Assembly: GCF_003148825.1 (NCBI RefSeq)
Contig: NZ_QGGZ01000003.1
Span: forward strand, 496,001 to 560,000
Source of the DNA: Streptomyces sp. CG 926
GTDB taxonomy: Bacteria > Actinomycetota > Actinomycetes > Streptomycetales > Streptomycetaceae
Direction: 5' to 3'
DNA length: 64,000 bases
The notes beneath the pieces are model-generated. The model worked only from the letters and a program-made list of their open reading frames with translations. It was not told the origin of the DNA and did no database searches. Positions within the stretch are counted from its first letter, which is position 1. The number at the start of each line of letters is the position of its first letter. Shown here in pieces: positions 37,348 to 46,453 of the stretch. Position numbers and translations under genes: made by a program.

Positions 37348-38814
37348 GTGCCGAACGCCAACGAAGACAACCCCAGTGCCCTGAGTCAGGTGCAGCGCCG
37401 CGCGGTCAGTGAACTGCTGCGGGTCGCTCCTGTCGCCGACGAGCTCGGCCGCCGTTTCCAGGAGGCGGGCTTCCGCCTCGCCCTGGTCGGTGGGTCCGTC
37501 CGCGACGCGCTGCTGGGGCGTCTCGGCAACGATCTCGACTTCACCACCGATGCCCGCCCCGAGGACGTTCTGAAGATCGTCCGGCCGTGGGCCGACTCCG
37601 TGTGGGACGTCGGTATTGCTTTCGGCACCGTCGGGGCGCAGAAGAGTGCCCGCTCCGGGGACGCCGTACGGAATTTCCAGATCGAGGTGACGACGTACCG
37701 TTCGGAGGCTTACGACCGTACGTCGCGCAAGCCCGAGGTCTCCTATGGAGACTCGATCGACGAGGACCTGGTCCGGCGCGACTTCACGGTCAACGCCATG
37801 GCCCTGGCTCTGCCCGAGCAGGAGTTCATCGACCCGCACGGCGGTCTGGAGGACCTGGCCGCCGGCGTGCTGCGCACCCCCGGAACCCCGGAGGAATCCT
37901 TCTCCGACGACCCGCTGCGGATGCTGCGGGCGGCACGGTTCGCCGCGCAGCTGGACTTCGAGGTCGCCCCTGAGGTCGTCGCGGCCATGAAGGCGATGTC
38001 CGAGCGGATCGAGATCGTTTCCGCGGAGCGGATCCAGGGTGAGCTGAACAAGCTGATCCTGTCCGCCCACCCGCGTAAGGGTCTGGGGCTGCTGGTGGAC
38101 ACGGGACTGGCCGACCGGGTGCTCCCCGAGCTGCCCGCGCTTCGGCTGGAGAGTGATGAGCACCACCGGCACAAGGACGTCTACGACCACTCGCTGATCG
38201 TGCTGGAGCAGGCGATCGCGCTGGAGCAGGACGGCCCGGACCTGGTCCTGAGGCTCGCGGCCCTGCTGCACGACATCGGCAAGCCCCGCACCCGCCGGTT
38301 CGAGAGCGACGGCCGGGTCTCCTTCCACCACCACGAGGTGGTGGGCGCGAAGATGACCAAGAAGCGGCTCACCGCGCTGAAGTACTCCAACGACATGATC
38401 AAGGACGTGTCCCGGCTGGTGGAGCTGCACCTGCGCTTCCACGGCTACGGGGACGGGGAGTGGACCGACTCCGCGGTCCGGCGCTACGTCCGCGACGCGG
38501 GTCCGCTGCTGGAGCGTCTGCACAAGCTGACCCGGTCCGACTGCACCACGCGCAACAAGCGCAAGGCCAATGCCCTCTCCCGGACCTACGACGGGCTGGA
38601 GGAGCGCATCGAGCAGCTGCAGGAGCAGGAGGAGCTGGACGCGATCCGGCCCGATCTGGACGGCAACGAGATCATGCAGGTGCTCGACGTGGGCCCCGGC
38701 CCGGTGATCGGCAAGGCCTACGCCTTCCTGCTGGAGCTGCGGTTGGAGAACGGTCCGATGGGCCGTGACGACGCTGTCGTCGCGCTGAAGGAATGGTGGG
38801 CCGCGCAGGCCTGA
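37348..38814 (+). CDS. cca: CCA tRNA nucleotidyltransferase
   Basis: The 488-residue protein has the nucleotidyltransferase signature ALVGGSVRDALLGR with catalytic DLDFTTDA (about 45-75). The RNA- and nucleotide-selecting motif RRDFTVNAMA and ERIQGELNKLI follow, and then an HD domain (LLHDIGKPRTRRF). It adds or repairs the 3' CCA of tRNAs, which fits the absence of an encoded CCA on both tRNAs in this window. GTG 37348 appears leaderless. The gene is divergent from the DUF6049 gene and ends just before a palindrome containing parS. Confidence 0.95.
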   Translation: MPNANEDNPSALSQVQRRAVSELLRVAPVADELGRRFQEAGFRLALVGGSVRDALLGRLGNDLDFTTDARPEDVLKIVRPWADSVWDVGIAFGTVGAQKSARSGDAVRNFQIEVTTYRSEAYDRTSRKPEVSYGDSIDEDLVRRDFTVNAMALALPEQEFIDPHGGLEDLAAGVLRTPGTPEESFSDDPLRMLRAARFAAQLDFEVAPEVVAAMKAMSERIEIVSAERIQGELNKLILSAHPRKGLGLLVDTGLADRVLPELPALRLESDEHHRHKDVYDHSLIVLEQAIALEQDGPDLVLRLAALLHDIGKPRTRRFESDGRVSFHHHEVVGAKMTKKRLTALKYSNDMIKDVSRLVELHLRFHGYGDGEWTDSAVRRYVRDAGPLLERLHKLTRSDCTTRNKRKANALSRTYDGLEERIEQLQEQEELDAIRPDLDGNEIMQVLDVGPGPVIGKAYAFLLELRLENGPMGRDDAVVALKEWWAAQA

Positions 38815-38817
38815 TCC

Positions 38818-38867
38818 ACGGACGAAGGGGCCGATGTTTCACGTGAAACATCGGCCCCTTCGTCCGT
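38818..38867. terminator. 50-base perfect palindrome: bidirectional terminator with parS at its centre
   Basis: The sequence from 38818 to 38867 equals its own reverse complement. The outer arms (ACGGACGAAGGGGCCGAT and complement) flank parS exactly at the dyad. It begins four bases after the cca stop and lies 14 bases past the stop of the opposing transporter, so it should terminate both. Confidence 0.9.
38836..38849. promoter_or_regulatory. parS: parS site 6
   Basis: A perfect GTTTCACGTGAAAC forms the centre of the 38818-38867 palindrome. Confidence 0.97.
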
Positions 38868-38877
38868 CAGCGCTGAT

Positions 38878-38891
38878 GTTTCACGTGAAAC
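38878..38891. promoter_or_regulatory. parS: parS site 7 (contains the transporter stop codon)
   Basis: A perfect GTTTCACGTGAAAC supplies the last codons and the TGA stop of the leftward MFS gene (reading F-T-stop). It is centred 42 bases from site 6, about four helical turns. Confidence 0.97.
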
Positions 38892-40149
38892 GTCGCTCGC
38901 CCCGGGCCAGGAGCAGGGCGGTCGCGGCGTAGAGGGCGGACACGATGAGGATCAGGGCCACGGACCGGCCGTCGGCGGGGAGCATCAGGGAGGCCACCGC
39001 CGCCGCGCCGACGAACGCGACGTTGAAGAGCACGTCGTAGACGGAGAAGACGCGGCCGCGGTAGTCGTCGTCCACCCGGGACTGCACCTCGGTATCGGTG
39101 GCGATCTTGGCGCCCTGGGTGGCGAGGCCCAGCACGAAGGCGGCGGCCAGCATCGGCCCCGGGGCGAAGAACAGGCCGAGGGCCGGTACCAGGACCGCGG
39201 CGCCCGCGGAGCAGGCGGTGATCCAGCCGAGCGGGCCCAACCGCCCCACCAGCCAGGGGGTCACCACGGCGGCGGCGAAGAATCCGGCCCCGGAGGCGCC
39301 GACGGCGATGCCCAGCAGGGCCAGGCCGTCGGACTCGTTGTCCGACCAGGCGTAGCGGCAGAGCATGAGCAGCATCACGAACAGGGCCCCGTAGCAGAAC
39401 CGCATCATGGTCATCGCGGCGAGCGCCCGGGCCGCCTCGCGCCGGGAGGCGAGGTGGCGCAGGCCCTCGGCCATCCCCCGCACCGTGAGGGCGACCCCTT
39501 CGGTGATCGAGGGGTGCGCCCGGCCGGCGGGGTGGTCCGGTCCGAGGAGGCCGATGGCCAGCTGCAGGGAGACGAGGGCCGCGCACAGGTAGAGCCCGGC
39601 ACCCAGAAGCACCACGAGGGCGTTGGAGTCGGAGGCCAGCAGCCGGACGAGGAAGGCCAGCCCTCCGCCCGCCACCGCCGCGAGGGTTCCGGCTGTGGGG
39701 GAGAGCGCGTTCGCGGTGACCAGCTGATCGGGCCCTACGACATGGGGCAGCGAGGCGGCGAGCCCGGACAGCACGAACCGGTTGACGGCGGTCACGGACA
39801 GGGCCGAGGCGTAGAACAGCCAGTCGGGCACCTGCGCGACGATCAGCATCCCGGTGACGCAGGCGAGGAAGGCTCGTAGGAGGTTGCCGTAGAGGAAGAC
39901 CTGGCGGCGTCGCCAGCGGTCGAGCAGCACTCCGGCGAAGGGACCGATCGCCGAATACGGCAGGAGCAGCACCGCCATGGCGGAGGCGATGGCCGCCGGG
40001 GAGGTCTGCTTCTCCGGGGAGAAGATGACGTAGGTGGCGAGCGCGACCTGGTAGACGCCGTCCGCGGCTTGGGAGAGCAGCCGTACGGCGAGCAGGTTGC
40101 GGAAGTCCCTCAGGCGCAGGAGTACGCGCAGATCACGTACGACAGGCAT
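38881..40149 (-). CDS. MFS transporter
   Basis: ATG 40149 ([20 protein letters not shown]) gives 422 residues. About 12 hydrophobic helices are visible, with the MFS loop pattern [17 protein letters not shown] between helices 2 and 3, and a similar [19 protein letters not shown] repeat in the second half. It resembles the enterobactin-exporter/MFS_3 class. The substrate is unknown. No ribosome site precedes the ATG; GTG 40164 is an alternative, and both lie directly next to the ino1 terminator palindrome, so how it is transcribed is unclear. Confidence 0.85.
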   Translation of the reverse strand: MPVVRDLRVLLRLRDFRNLLAVRLLSQAADGVYQVALATYVIFSPEKQTSPAAIASAMAVLLLPYSAIGPFAGVLLDRWRRRQVFLYGNLLRAFLACVTGMLIVAQVPDWLFYASALSVTAVNRFVLSGLAASLPHVVGPDQLVTANALSPTAGTLAAVAGGGLAFLVRLLASDSNALVVLLGAGLYLCAALVSLQLAIGLLGPDHPAGRAHPSITEGVALTVRGMAEGLRHLASRREAARALAAMTMMRFCYGALFVMLLMLCRYAWSDNESDGLALLGIAVGASGAGFFAAAVVTPWLVGRLGPLGWITACSAGAAVLVPALGLFFAPGPMLAAAFVLGLATQGAKIATDTEVQSRVDDDYRGRVFSVYDVLFNVAFVGAAAVASLMLPADGRSVALILIVSALYAATALLLARGERRFT

Positions 40150-40167
40150 GAGGGCAAGGGTCACATA

Positions 40168-40208
40168 CGCGGAGGGTCCCCGGGCACATTGCCCGGGGAC
40201 CCTCCGCG
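40168..40208. terminator. Hairpin terminator after ino1
   Basis: Eighteen-base perfect arms (core GGAGGGTCCCCGGGC) flank a five-base loop, about 45 bases past the leftward ino1 stop. Confidence 0.88.
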
Positions 40209-40253
40209 GAAGAACTGCCGAAGTCCAGGTGTCGTGAAGACCCTTGGGTTCGG

Positions 40254-41336
40254 TTAGCGCTCGACCTCGCCCTTGATGAACTTCTCGACGTTGGCCAGGG
40301 CCTCGTCGTCGAAGTACTGCACCGGCGGGGACTTCATGAAGTAGCTGGACGCCGAGAGGATCGGGCCGCCGATGCCGCGGTCCTTGGCGATCTTCGCGGC
40401 GCGCAGGGCGTCGATGATGACACCGGCCGAGTTCGGGGAGTCCCACACCTCGAGCTTGTACTCGAGGTTCAGCGGGACGTCGCCGAAGGCGCGGCCCTCG
40501 AGGCGGACGTAGGCCCACTTGCGGTCGTCGAGCCACGCGACGTAGTCGGACGGGCCGATGTGGACGTTCTTCTCGCCGAGCTCACGGTCGGGGATCTGCG
40601 AGGTGACGGCCTGCGTCTTGGAGATCTTCTTCGACTCGAGGCGGTCGCGCTCGAGCATGTTCTTGAAGTCCATGTTGCCGCCGACGTTGAGCTGCATCGT
40701 GCGCTCGAGGCGGACACCACGGTCTTCGAACAGCTTCGCCATCACGCGGTGCGTGATGGTCGCGCCGACCTGCGACTTGATGTCGTCGCCGACGATCGGG
40801 ACACCGGCCTCGGTGAACTTGTCGGCCCACTCCTTGGTGCCGGCGATGAAGACCGGGAGGGCGTTGACGAAGGCGACCTTGGCGTCGATGGCGCACTGGG
40901 CGTAGAACTTCGCCGCGTCCTCGGAACCGACGGGCAGGTAGCAGATCAGGACGTCGACCTCACGGTCCTTGAGGACCTGGACCACGTCGACCGGAGTCTC
41001 GGCGGACTCCTCGATCGTCATGCGGTAGTACTTGCCCAGGCCGTCGTAGGTGTGGCCGCGCTGGACGGTCACACCCGCGTTCGGGACGTCGCAGATCTTG
41101 ATGGTGTTGTTCTCGCTGGCGCCGATGGCGTCCGAAAGGTCGAGGCCGACCTTCTTCGCGTCGACGTCGAACGCGGCGACGAACTCGATGTCACGCACGT
41201 GGTAGTCGCCGAACTGGACGTGCATCAGACCGGGGACCTTGGCCGCCGGGTCGGCGTCCTTGTAGTACTCGACGCCCTGCACCAGCGAGGCGGCGCAGTT
41301 GCCTACGCCGACGATGGCTACGCGAACCGAACCCAT
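40254..41336 (-). CDS. ino1: Inositol-1-phosphate synthase
   Basis: ATG 41336, with GGGAG eight bases upstream, gives 360 residues. The NAD-binding segment is [20 protein letters not shown]. The catalytic region contains [16 protein letters not shown] and [12 protein letters not shown], as in actinobacterial enzymes. It isomerises glucose-6-phosphate to inositol-1-phosphate, the precursor of phosphatidylinositol, mycothiol and inositol-containing metabolites. It lies 49 bases after the PadR gene in the same direction, probably in one operon regulated by that repressor. Confidence 0.96.
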   Translation of the reverse strand: MGSVRVAIVGVGNCAASLVQGVEYYKDADPAAKVPGLMHVQFGDYHVRDIEFVAAFDVDAKKVGLDLSDAIGASENNTIKICDVPNAGVTVQRGHTYDGLGKYYRMTIEESAETPVDVVQVLKDREVDVLICYLPVGSEDAAKFYAQCAIDAKVAFVNALPVFIAGTKEWADKFTEAGVPIVGDDIKSQVGATITHRVMAKLFEDRGVRLERTMQLNVGGNMDFKNMLERDRLESKKISKTQAVTSQIPDRELGEKNVHIGPSDYVAWLDDRKWAYVRLEGRAFGDVPLNLEYKLEVWDSPNSAGVIIDALRAAKIAKDRGIGGPILSASSYFMKSPPVQYFDDEALANVEKFIKGEVER

Positions 41337-41385
41337 TCCGGTTGCTCCCTGTTTGTTCTCGGACGAGGTCTGCGAGATGCAGGCC

Positions 41386-41988
41386 TCATTTTTCAGTTTC
41401 GTCGGACGGACCGGATCGTCTGCGATCCCGTCCTGCCCGCTCACTCTCGATGAGCTCGTTCAGCCAGCGCACTTCGCGCTCCACGGACTCCATGCCGTGC
41501 CGCTGCAGCTCGAGCGTGTAGTCGTCGAGGCGCTCCCGCGTCCGGGCGATCGAGGCGCGCATCTTCTCCAGCCGCTCTTCCAGCCGGCTGCGGCGGCCCT
41601 CCAGCACCCGCATGCGGACGTCTCGTTCGGTCTGGCCGAAGAAGGCGAAGCGGGCGGCGAAGGACTCGTCCTCCCAGGTGTCCGGGCCCGTGTGGGAGAG
41701 CAACTCCTCGAAGTGCTCCTTACCCGCGGCCGTCAACCGGTAGACGATCTTGGCGCGGCGCCCTGCGAGTGAAGCGGCGAGCGCGTCCTCCGGGGCGTTG
41801 CCCGGTTCCTCGATCAACCAGCCGTTGGCGACCAGCGTCTTGAGGCAGGGGTAGAGCGTCCCGTAGCTGAAGGCTCTGAACACCCCCAGCGAGGTATTGA
41901 GCCGCTTGCGCAGCTCATAGCCGTGCATGGGGGATTCGCGAAGCAGGCCGAGGACGGCGAACTCGAGGATGCCTGAGCGTCTGCTCAT
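41386..41988 (-). CDS. PadR-family transcriptional regulator
   Basis: The 200-residue protein has the N-terminal PadR winged helix ([21 protein letters not shown] then [19 protein letters not shown]). The C-terminal half is a long coiled coil ([25 protein letters not shown]) of the dimerisation type. A 21-base perfect palindrome 41-61 bases upstream of the start is the likely autoregulatory operator. Its placement directly before ino1 suggests control of inositol synthesis. The effector is unknown. Confidence 0.92.
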   Translation of the reverse strand: MSRRSGILEFAVLGLLRESPMHGYELRKRLNTSLGVFRAFSYGTLYPCLKTLVANGWLIEEPGNAPEDALAASLAGRRAKIVYRLTAAGKEHFEELLSHTGPDTWEDESFAARFAFFGQTERDVRMRVLEGRRSRLEERLEKMRASIARTRERLDDYTLELQRHGMESVEREVRWLNELIESERAGRDRRRSGPSDETEK

Positions 41989-42028
41989 CCGCCTGCCTCT
42001 CCTCCGCCCCTGAGTCTTTATACCGAGC

Positions 42029-42049
42029 TGATGTATCGGCTCGATACAT
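42029..42049. promoter_or_regulatory. Palindromic operator upstream of padR-ino1
   Basis: GATGTATCG and CGATACATC are perfect nine-base arms around GCT. The ATGTAT/ATACAT halves resemble known PadR-family operators. It lies between padR and the divergent penicillin-binding protein gene and could control both. Confidence 0.8.
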
Positions 42050-42263
42050 CCAGACGATAGAACGGGGCGCTCTGATCGACAAGTGGAGACGTAGTGACCG
42101 GTGTCACATCACCAATTCGCACCAGGCAGGTTGCCTGATTTGGGGTGAACTTCGGCACTGGGCGCGTTTTGAGCGTGCGTAGTCTGTGCGCCAGGACACC
42201 GGGGGGGACCGGAAACAATCTGCCGCTTCCAGGCCACTCGCCTGCCCGAGGAGTAGTCGTTCG

Positions 42264-44888
42264 ATGAGCGAGCACCGTCGCAAACCGCCGCAGCCCGAGG
42301 GCGGTGGGCGCGCCTCAGCCCGCCGCGCTGCCCAGCCGCGCCCTGGAAGGGGCGCGGCCGGACGTGATGTCCCCACGGCATCGCACAGCGGCCCGTACGC
42401 ACCGCAGCCCGGCCAGGGCAGCCGTGCCGAGAACCGTCGGGCTGCCCAGAGAGGCAGCGGCCGAGGGAGAGGAACCGGCACCGCCACGCGCGGCACCGGG
42501 CGCCCGGACAAGCGGCTCATCAACTACCCGCGGTCCGACAGGGACGGCTGGAAGCGCTTCGTGCCGTCCTGGAAGTTCGTGGCCGGTACGGCGCTGGGCT
42601 TCTTCGCCGTCATCACGGCGGGTGCCGGCATCGGCATCGCCATGGTGAGCACGCCGGACCCGAACAAGGCGGCGCAGGCGCAGAACAACGTCTTCTACTG
42701 GGCCGACGGCAGCCAGATGGTGGCGACGGGCGGTTCGATGAACCGGCAGATCGTGCCCATCTCCAGCATCCCCCGGTCGATGAGGGACGCCGTGATCTCG
42801 GCCGAGAACGAGTCCTTCGAGACGGACAAGGGCGTGGACCCGATGGGTGTCGCCCGCGCCGTGTACAACATGGCCACGGGCGGCTCCACCCAGGGCGGCT
42901 CGACCATCACCCAGCAGTACGTGAAGAACACCTACCTGGACTCGGACCAGACGCTCAAGCGGAAGGCCACCGAGCTCTTCATCGCGATAAGGCTGGGTGT
43001 CAGCGAGGAGAAGGACAAGGTCCTCGCGGGCTACCTGAACACCGCCTACTACGGCCGCGACGCCTACGGGATCCAGGCCGCGGCCCGCGCCTACTTCGGC
43101 AAGGACAGCCAGAACCTGAACCCCTCCGAGTGCGCCTTCCTGGCCGCCATGCTGAAGGGGCCCAACCTCTACAACCCGGACGGCGGCATCGGCGCCGCGG
43201 CCACCCCCGCCCTCAACGAGAAGCGGGCCCGGGAGCGCTGGTCCTGGGTGCTGGACCGTGAGGTCGAGGTCGGCCGGATGGCCAAGGCCGAGCGGGCCAA
43301 GTTCACGGACGCGGACTTCCCGCCGCGGGTGGAGTCGGAGCAGGCCCGCGGCATGACCGGCCAGATCGGCTACCTGGTCGACACGGCCAAGGCCTACGTG
43401 ATGAAGACCAAGGGCATCACCCCCGAACAGATGGCCCTGGGCGGCTACCGGATCAAGACCACCTTCCAGAAGCCGAGGGTGGACGCCCTGGTCAAGGCCG
43501 TCGAGGACACCCGTAATGGGTTCATCGACGAGAAGGGCCGCCCCGAGACGGACACCTTCGTACAGTTCGGCTCGGCCTCCGTGGACGTGAAGACCGGGGC
43601 CCTCGTCGCCCTGTACGGCGGCCCGGGCTGGGACCACAAGTACTTCAGCAACAACGCCAACACCAGCGGTGTCCCGGTCGGCTCGACCTGGAAGCCGTAC
43701 GTGCTGGCGGCGGCCATGGAGTACGGCACCCAGAACTCCAAGGGCAAGGGCATCTCGGCCGACAGCAAGTACATGGCCAACGACCTCACCGTGATCAACA
43801 ACCGTGAGGGCAAGCCGCTGCGCGACGCGTCGGGCGCACCGTTCAAGCAGAAGAACGAGAGCCCCACCCCCTTCGGGTACGTGACCCTCAACGAGGCGAT
43901 GGAGAAGTCCATCAACGTGCCGTTCGCCCAGCTCGTCTTCGACGTCGGCCACGACAAGGTCAGGGCCGTGGCGAAGTCCACGGGCATCCTGGAGGAGTCG
44001 ATCAACCCGAACACCGACGCCTCCTTCGCCCTCGGTACCTCCACCCCGAGCGCGATCCGCATGGCCGACTCGTACGCGACCTTCGCCGCCTCCGGCACGC
44101 ACCGCGAGCCGTTCTCCGTGACCGAGGTCGAGAAGAACGGCGAGAAGCTGTCCGGCTTCGAGGCCCCCAAGGACCAGCGGGCCATGGACAGCGCCGTCGC
44201 CGACAACATCACCAAGGTGCTGGAGAACGTCGTCGAGAACGGCACCGGCAAGAAGGTCCAGAAGCTGGGCCGGCCCGCCGCGGGCAAGACCGGTACCACG
44301 GACGAGAACAAGTCGGCCTGGTTCGTCGGCTACACCCCGGAGCTCTCGACCTCCGTGGTCCTCTTCCGTACCGACCCCAACTCGGCGGACAAGAAGCTGA
44401 TCTCCATGAAGGGTGTGGGCGACATCCCCTCCCTCCACGGTGGTGACATCCCGGCCGAGATCTGGACCGAGTACATGGGCGCGGCGCTCAAGGGCCTGCC
44501 GGTCAAGCAGTTCCCGGAGGCCGAGGACATCGGCGTGACCGCCGACTCCGCAGGTGCCCCCTCCCCCACGCCCTCGGTCGTCGTCTCCCCGTCCCCGTCC
44601 CCGTCGACGCAGCCGTCGACCTCTCCCTCGCCGTCCCCGTCCCCGTCGAAGGGCGGCCGGCCCTCCTGCCCGCCGTGGAAGCTGTACTGCGACCCGGACA
44701 CCACGCGCGGAACCACCAACGGAGGCGCGAACAGCGGTAACACGGCCGGTAACACGGCCGGCAACACGTCGGGGAACACCTCCGGGGTGATCGGCGGACC
44801 CAGCGGATCACCGTCCCCGACACAGACCGGCAAACCGGGCCGCCCGGGCGGCATCACCGGCGGGTTCGACGACTCCGGCTCCGAGTGA
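42264..44888 (+). CDS. Class A penicillin-binding protein (glycosyltransferase-transpeptidase)
   Basis: ATG 42264 has GAGGAG about ten bases upstream. The 874-residue protein has a basic, disordered N-terminus and one membrane helix (VAGTALGFFAVITAGAGIGI). The GT51 domain has the catalytic glutamate in VISAENESFETDKGVDP and GGSTITQQYVKNTYL. The transpeptidase domain has STWK (SGVPVGSTWKPYV), SIN (EKSINVPFAQ) and KTGTT. The C-terminus is low complexity: Ser/Pro repeats, then Gly-Asn-Thr repeats (SGNTAGNTAGNTSGN). It polymerises and cross-links peptidoglycan. Confidence 0.95.
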   Translation: MSEHRRKPPQPEGGGRASARRAAQPRPGRGAAGRDVPTASHSGPYAPQPGQGSRAENRRAAQRGSGRGRGTGTATRGTGRPDKRLINYPRSDRDGWKRFVPSWKFVAGTALGFFAVITAGAGIGIAMVSTPDPNKAAQAQNNVFYWADGSQMVATGGSMNRQIVPISSIPRSMRDAVISAENESFETDKGVDPMGVARAVYNMATGGSTQGGSTITQQYVKNTYLDSDQTLKRKATELFIAIRLGVSEEKDKVLAGYLNTAYYGRDAYGIQAAARAYFGKDSQNLNPSECAFLAAMLKGPNLYNPDGGIGAAATPALNEKRARERWSWVLDREVEVGRMAKAERAKFTDADFPPRVESEQARGMTGQIGYLVDTAKAYVMKTKGITPEQMALGGYRIKTTFQKPRVDALVKAVEDTRNGFIDEKGRPETDTFVQFGSASVDVKTGALVALYGGPGWDHKYFSNNANTSGVPVGSTWKPYVLAAAMEYGTQNSKGKGISADSKYMANDLTVINNREGKPLRDASGAPFKQKNESPTPFGYVTLNEAMEKSINVPFAQLVFDVGHDKVRAVAKSTGILEESINPNTDASFALGTSTPSAIRMADSYATFAASGTHREPFSVTEVEKNGEKLSGFEAPKDQRAMDSAVADNITKVLENVVENGTGKKVQKLGRPAAGKTGTTDENKSAWFVGYTPELSTSVVLFRTDPNSADKKLISMKGVGDIPSLHGGDIPAEIWTEYMGAALKGLPVKQFPEAEDIGVTADSAGAPSPTPSVVVSPSPSPSTQPSTSPSPSPSPSKGGRPSCPPWKLYCDPDTTRGTTNGGANSGNTAGNTAGNTSGNTSGVIGGPSGSPSPTQTGKPGRPGGITGGFDDSGSE

Positions 44889-44914
44889 CCCGTAGCCCCG
44901 CTCCCTGAGCCCTG

Positions 44915-44947
44915 GAAGGCCGTCGCACCCACCGTGCGACGGCCTTC
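44915..44947. terminator. Hairpin terminator after the PBP gene
   Basis: Fourteen-base perfect arms GAAGGCCGTCGCAC / GTGCGACGGCCTTC with a five-base loop lie 26 bases past the stop. Confidence 0.88.
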
Positions 44948-44982
44948 TCCCGTGTCCGCTCCGGTACGGCAGGATGGCCCCC

Positions 44983-46443
44983 ATGACCAAGGTGCACGAG
45001 GACCGCCCCGTACTGCCCACACAGCAGGACGAGGTCGCCGCAGCCGGCAGCGAGCTCATCGGCGGCCCGCTCGGCCGCTACGCCCGGCTCGGCGGGCACT
45101 GGCTGGGGCCGGTCCGGGTCGTGGCGCTCATCGCCATCGGCATGTTCGCGCTCGGCATGGTCCAGAAGCTGCCCTGCTACGACTGGGCGTGGTTCCGGGG
45201 GGCGGGCTCGCAGTACACCCACGCCTGCTACTCCGACATCCCGCACCTGTACGCGGTCCGCGGCTTCGCCGACAACCTGACGCCCTACTTCGACCGGCTC
45301 CCCGGCGACATGGAGTACCTGGAGTACCCGGTGCTCACCGGGCTGTTCATGGAGATCGCCTCCTGGCTGACGCCCGGCAGCGGCTCCATGCAGCACCGCG
45401 AACAGATGTACTGGATGGTCAACGCGGGCATGCTGATGGCCTGCGCGGCCGTCATCGCCGTGTGTGTCGCCCGTACCCACCGCCGCCGCCCCTGGGACGC
45501 CCTGCTCTTCGCCCTGGCGCCCGCCTTCGCCCTGACGGCGACGATCAACTGGGATCTGCTGGCCATCGCCCTGACCGCCGCCGGGATGCTCATGTGGTCC
45601 CGCGGCCGGACGGTGCTGTTCGGCATCCTCATCGGCCTGGCCACCGCGGCCAAGCTCTATCCGGTGCTGCTGCTGGGCGCGCTGTTCGTGCTCTGCTGGC
45701 GGGCCGGGAAGTGGCGTGCCTTCGGCGCCGCGGTACTCGGCGCGGCCGGAGCCTGGCTCGTGGTCAACCTGCCGGTCATGCTGTTCGCCTGGGACGGCTG
45801 GCAGAAGTTCTACACCTTCAGCCAGGAACGGCCCATCGACTTCGGCTCGGTGTGGCTGCTGATCTCCCAGCGCTCGGGCAACTCGCTGGACGGCGCCAAC
45901 ACCTACGCGACCGGCCTGACGCTCCTGCTCTGCGGGGCCGTCGGACTACTGACCCTGACCGCCCCGCGCCGGCCCCGCTTCGCCCAGCTGGCCTTCCTCG
46001 TCGTCGCCGCGTTCATCCTGTGCAACAAGGTCTACTCGCCGCAGTACGTGCTGTGGCTGATCCCGCTCGCCGCGCTGGCCCGGCCGCGCTGGCGGGACTT
46101 CCTGATCTGGCAGGCCGGCGAGGTCGTCTACTTCCTCGGGATCTGGTTCTACCTCGCCTACACCGCCAGCGCGGACAAGCACCAGGGCCTGCCCGTGGAG
46201 GGCTACCAGCTGGCGATCACCGTCCACCTGCTGACGACCCTGTACCTGTGCGCGGTCATCGTCCGGGACATCCTGATGCCGGAGCGGGACGTCGTACGAC
46301 GGGACGGCTCGGACGACCCCTCCGGCGGCGTCCTGGACGGCGCGGAGGACGTGTTCGTCCTGTCGGACGCAGCGAGGGCGCCGCGGTACGCGACGCCCTC
46401 GGAGGGACAGCGGGTCGACTGGGGCGCGAGTCCCCAGGACTGA
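44983..46443 (+). CDS. GT87-type (DUF2029) membrane glycosyltransferase
   Basis: ATG 44983 (MTKVHEDRPVLPTQQ) gives 486 residues; ATG 44974 is three codons earlier. There are roughly ten to twelve hydrophobic helices. Loop motifs typical of C-type polyprenyl-phosphate-sugar transferases are present: EYLEYPVLTGLF, INWDLLAIALTAAGM, GLATAAKLYPVLLLG and NKVYSPQYVLWLIPL. It probably uses polyprenyl-phosphomannose to mannosylate an envelope lipid or glycan. It ends 10 bases before a convergent gene. Confidence 0.82.
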   Translation: MTKVHEDRPVLPTQQDEVAAAGSELIGGPLGRYARLGGHWLGPVRVVALIAIGMFALGMVQKLPCYDWAWFRGAGSQYTHACYSDIPHLYAVRGFADNLTPYFDRLPGDMEYLEYPVLTGLFMEIASWLTPGSGSMQHREQMYWMVNAGMLMACAAVIAVCVARTHRRRPWDALLFALAPAFALTATINWDLLAIALTAAGMLMWSRGRTVLFGILIGLATAAKLYPVLLLGALFVLCWRAGKWRAFGAAVLGAAGAWLVVNLPVMLFAWDGWQKFYTFSQERPIDFGSVWLLISQRSGNSLDGANTYATGLTLLLCGAVGLLTLTAPRRPRFAQLAFLVVAAFILCNKVYSPQYVLWLIPLAALARPRWRDFLIWQAGEVVYFLGIWFYLAYTASADKHQGLPVEGYQLAITVHLLTTLYLCAVIVRDILMPERDVVRRDGSDDPSGGVLDGAEDVFVLSDAARAPRYATPSEGQRVDWGASPQD

Positions 46444-46453
46444 CCGGTCGGAC

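Noticed and set aside
38881..40536. Extended frame for the transporter back to 40536
   Set aside because: It runs through the ino1 coding region and its terminator. Translation before 40149 has no MFS features.
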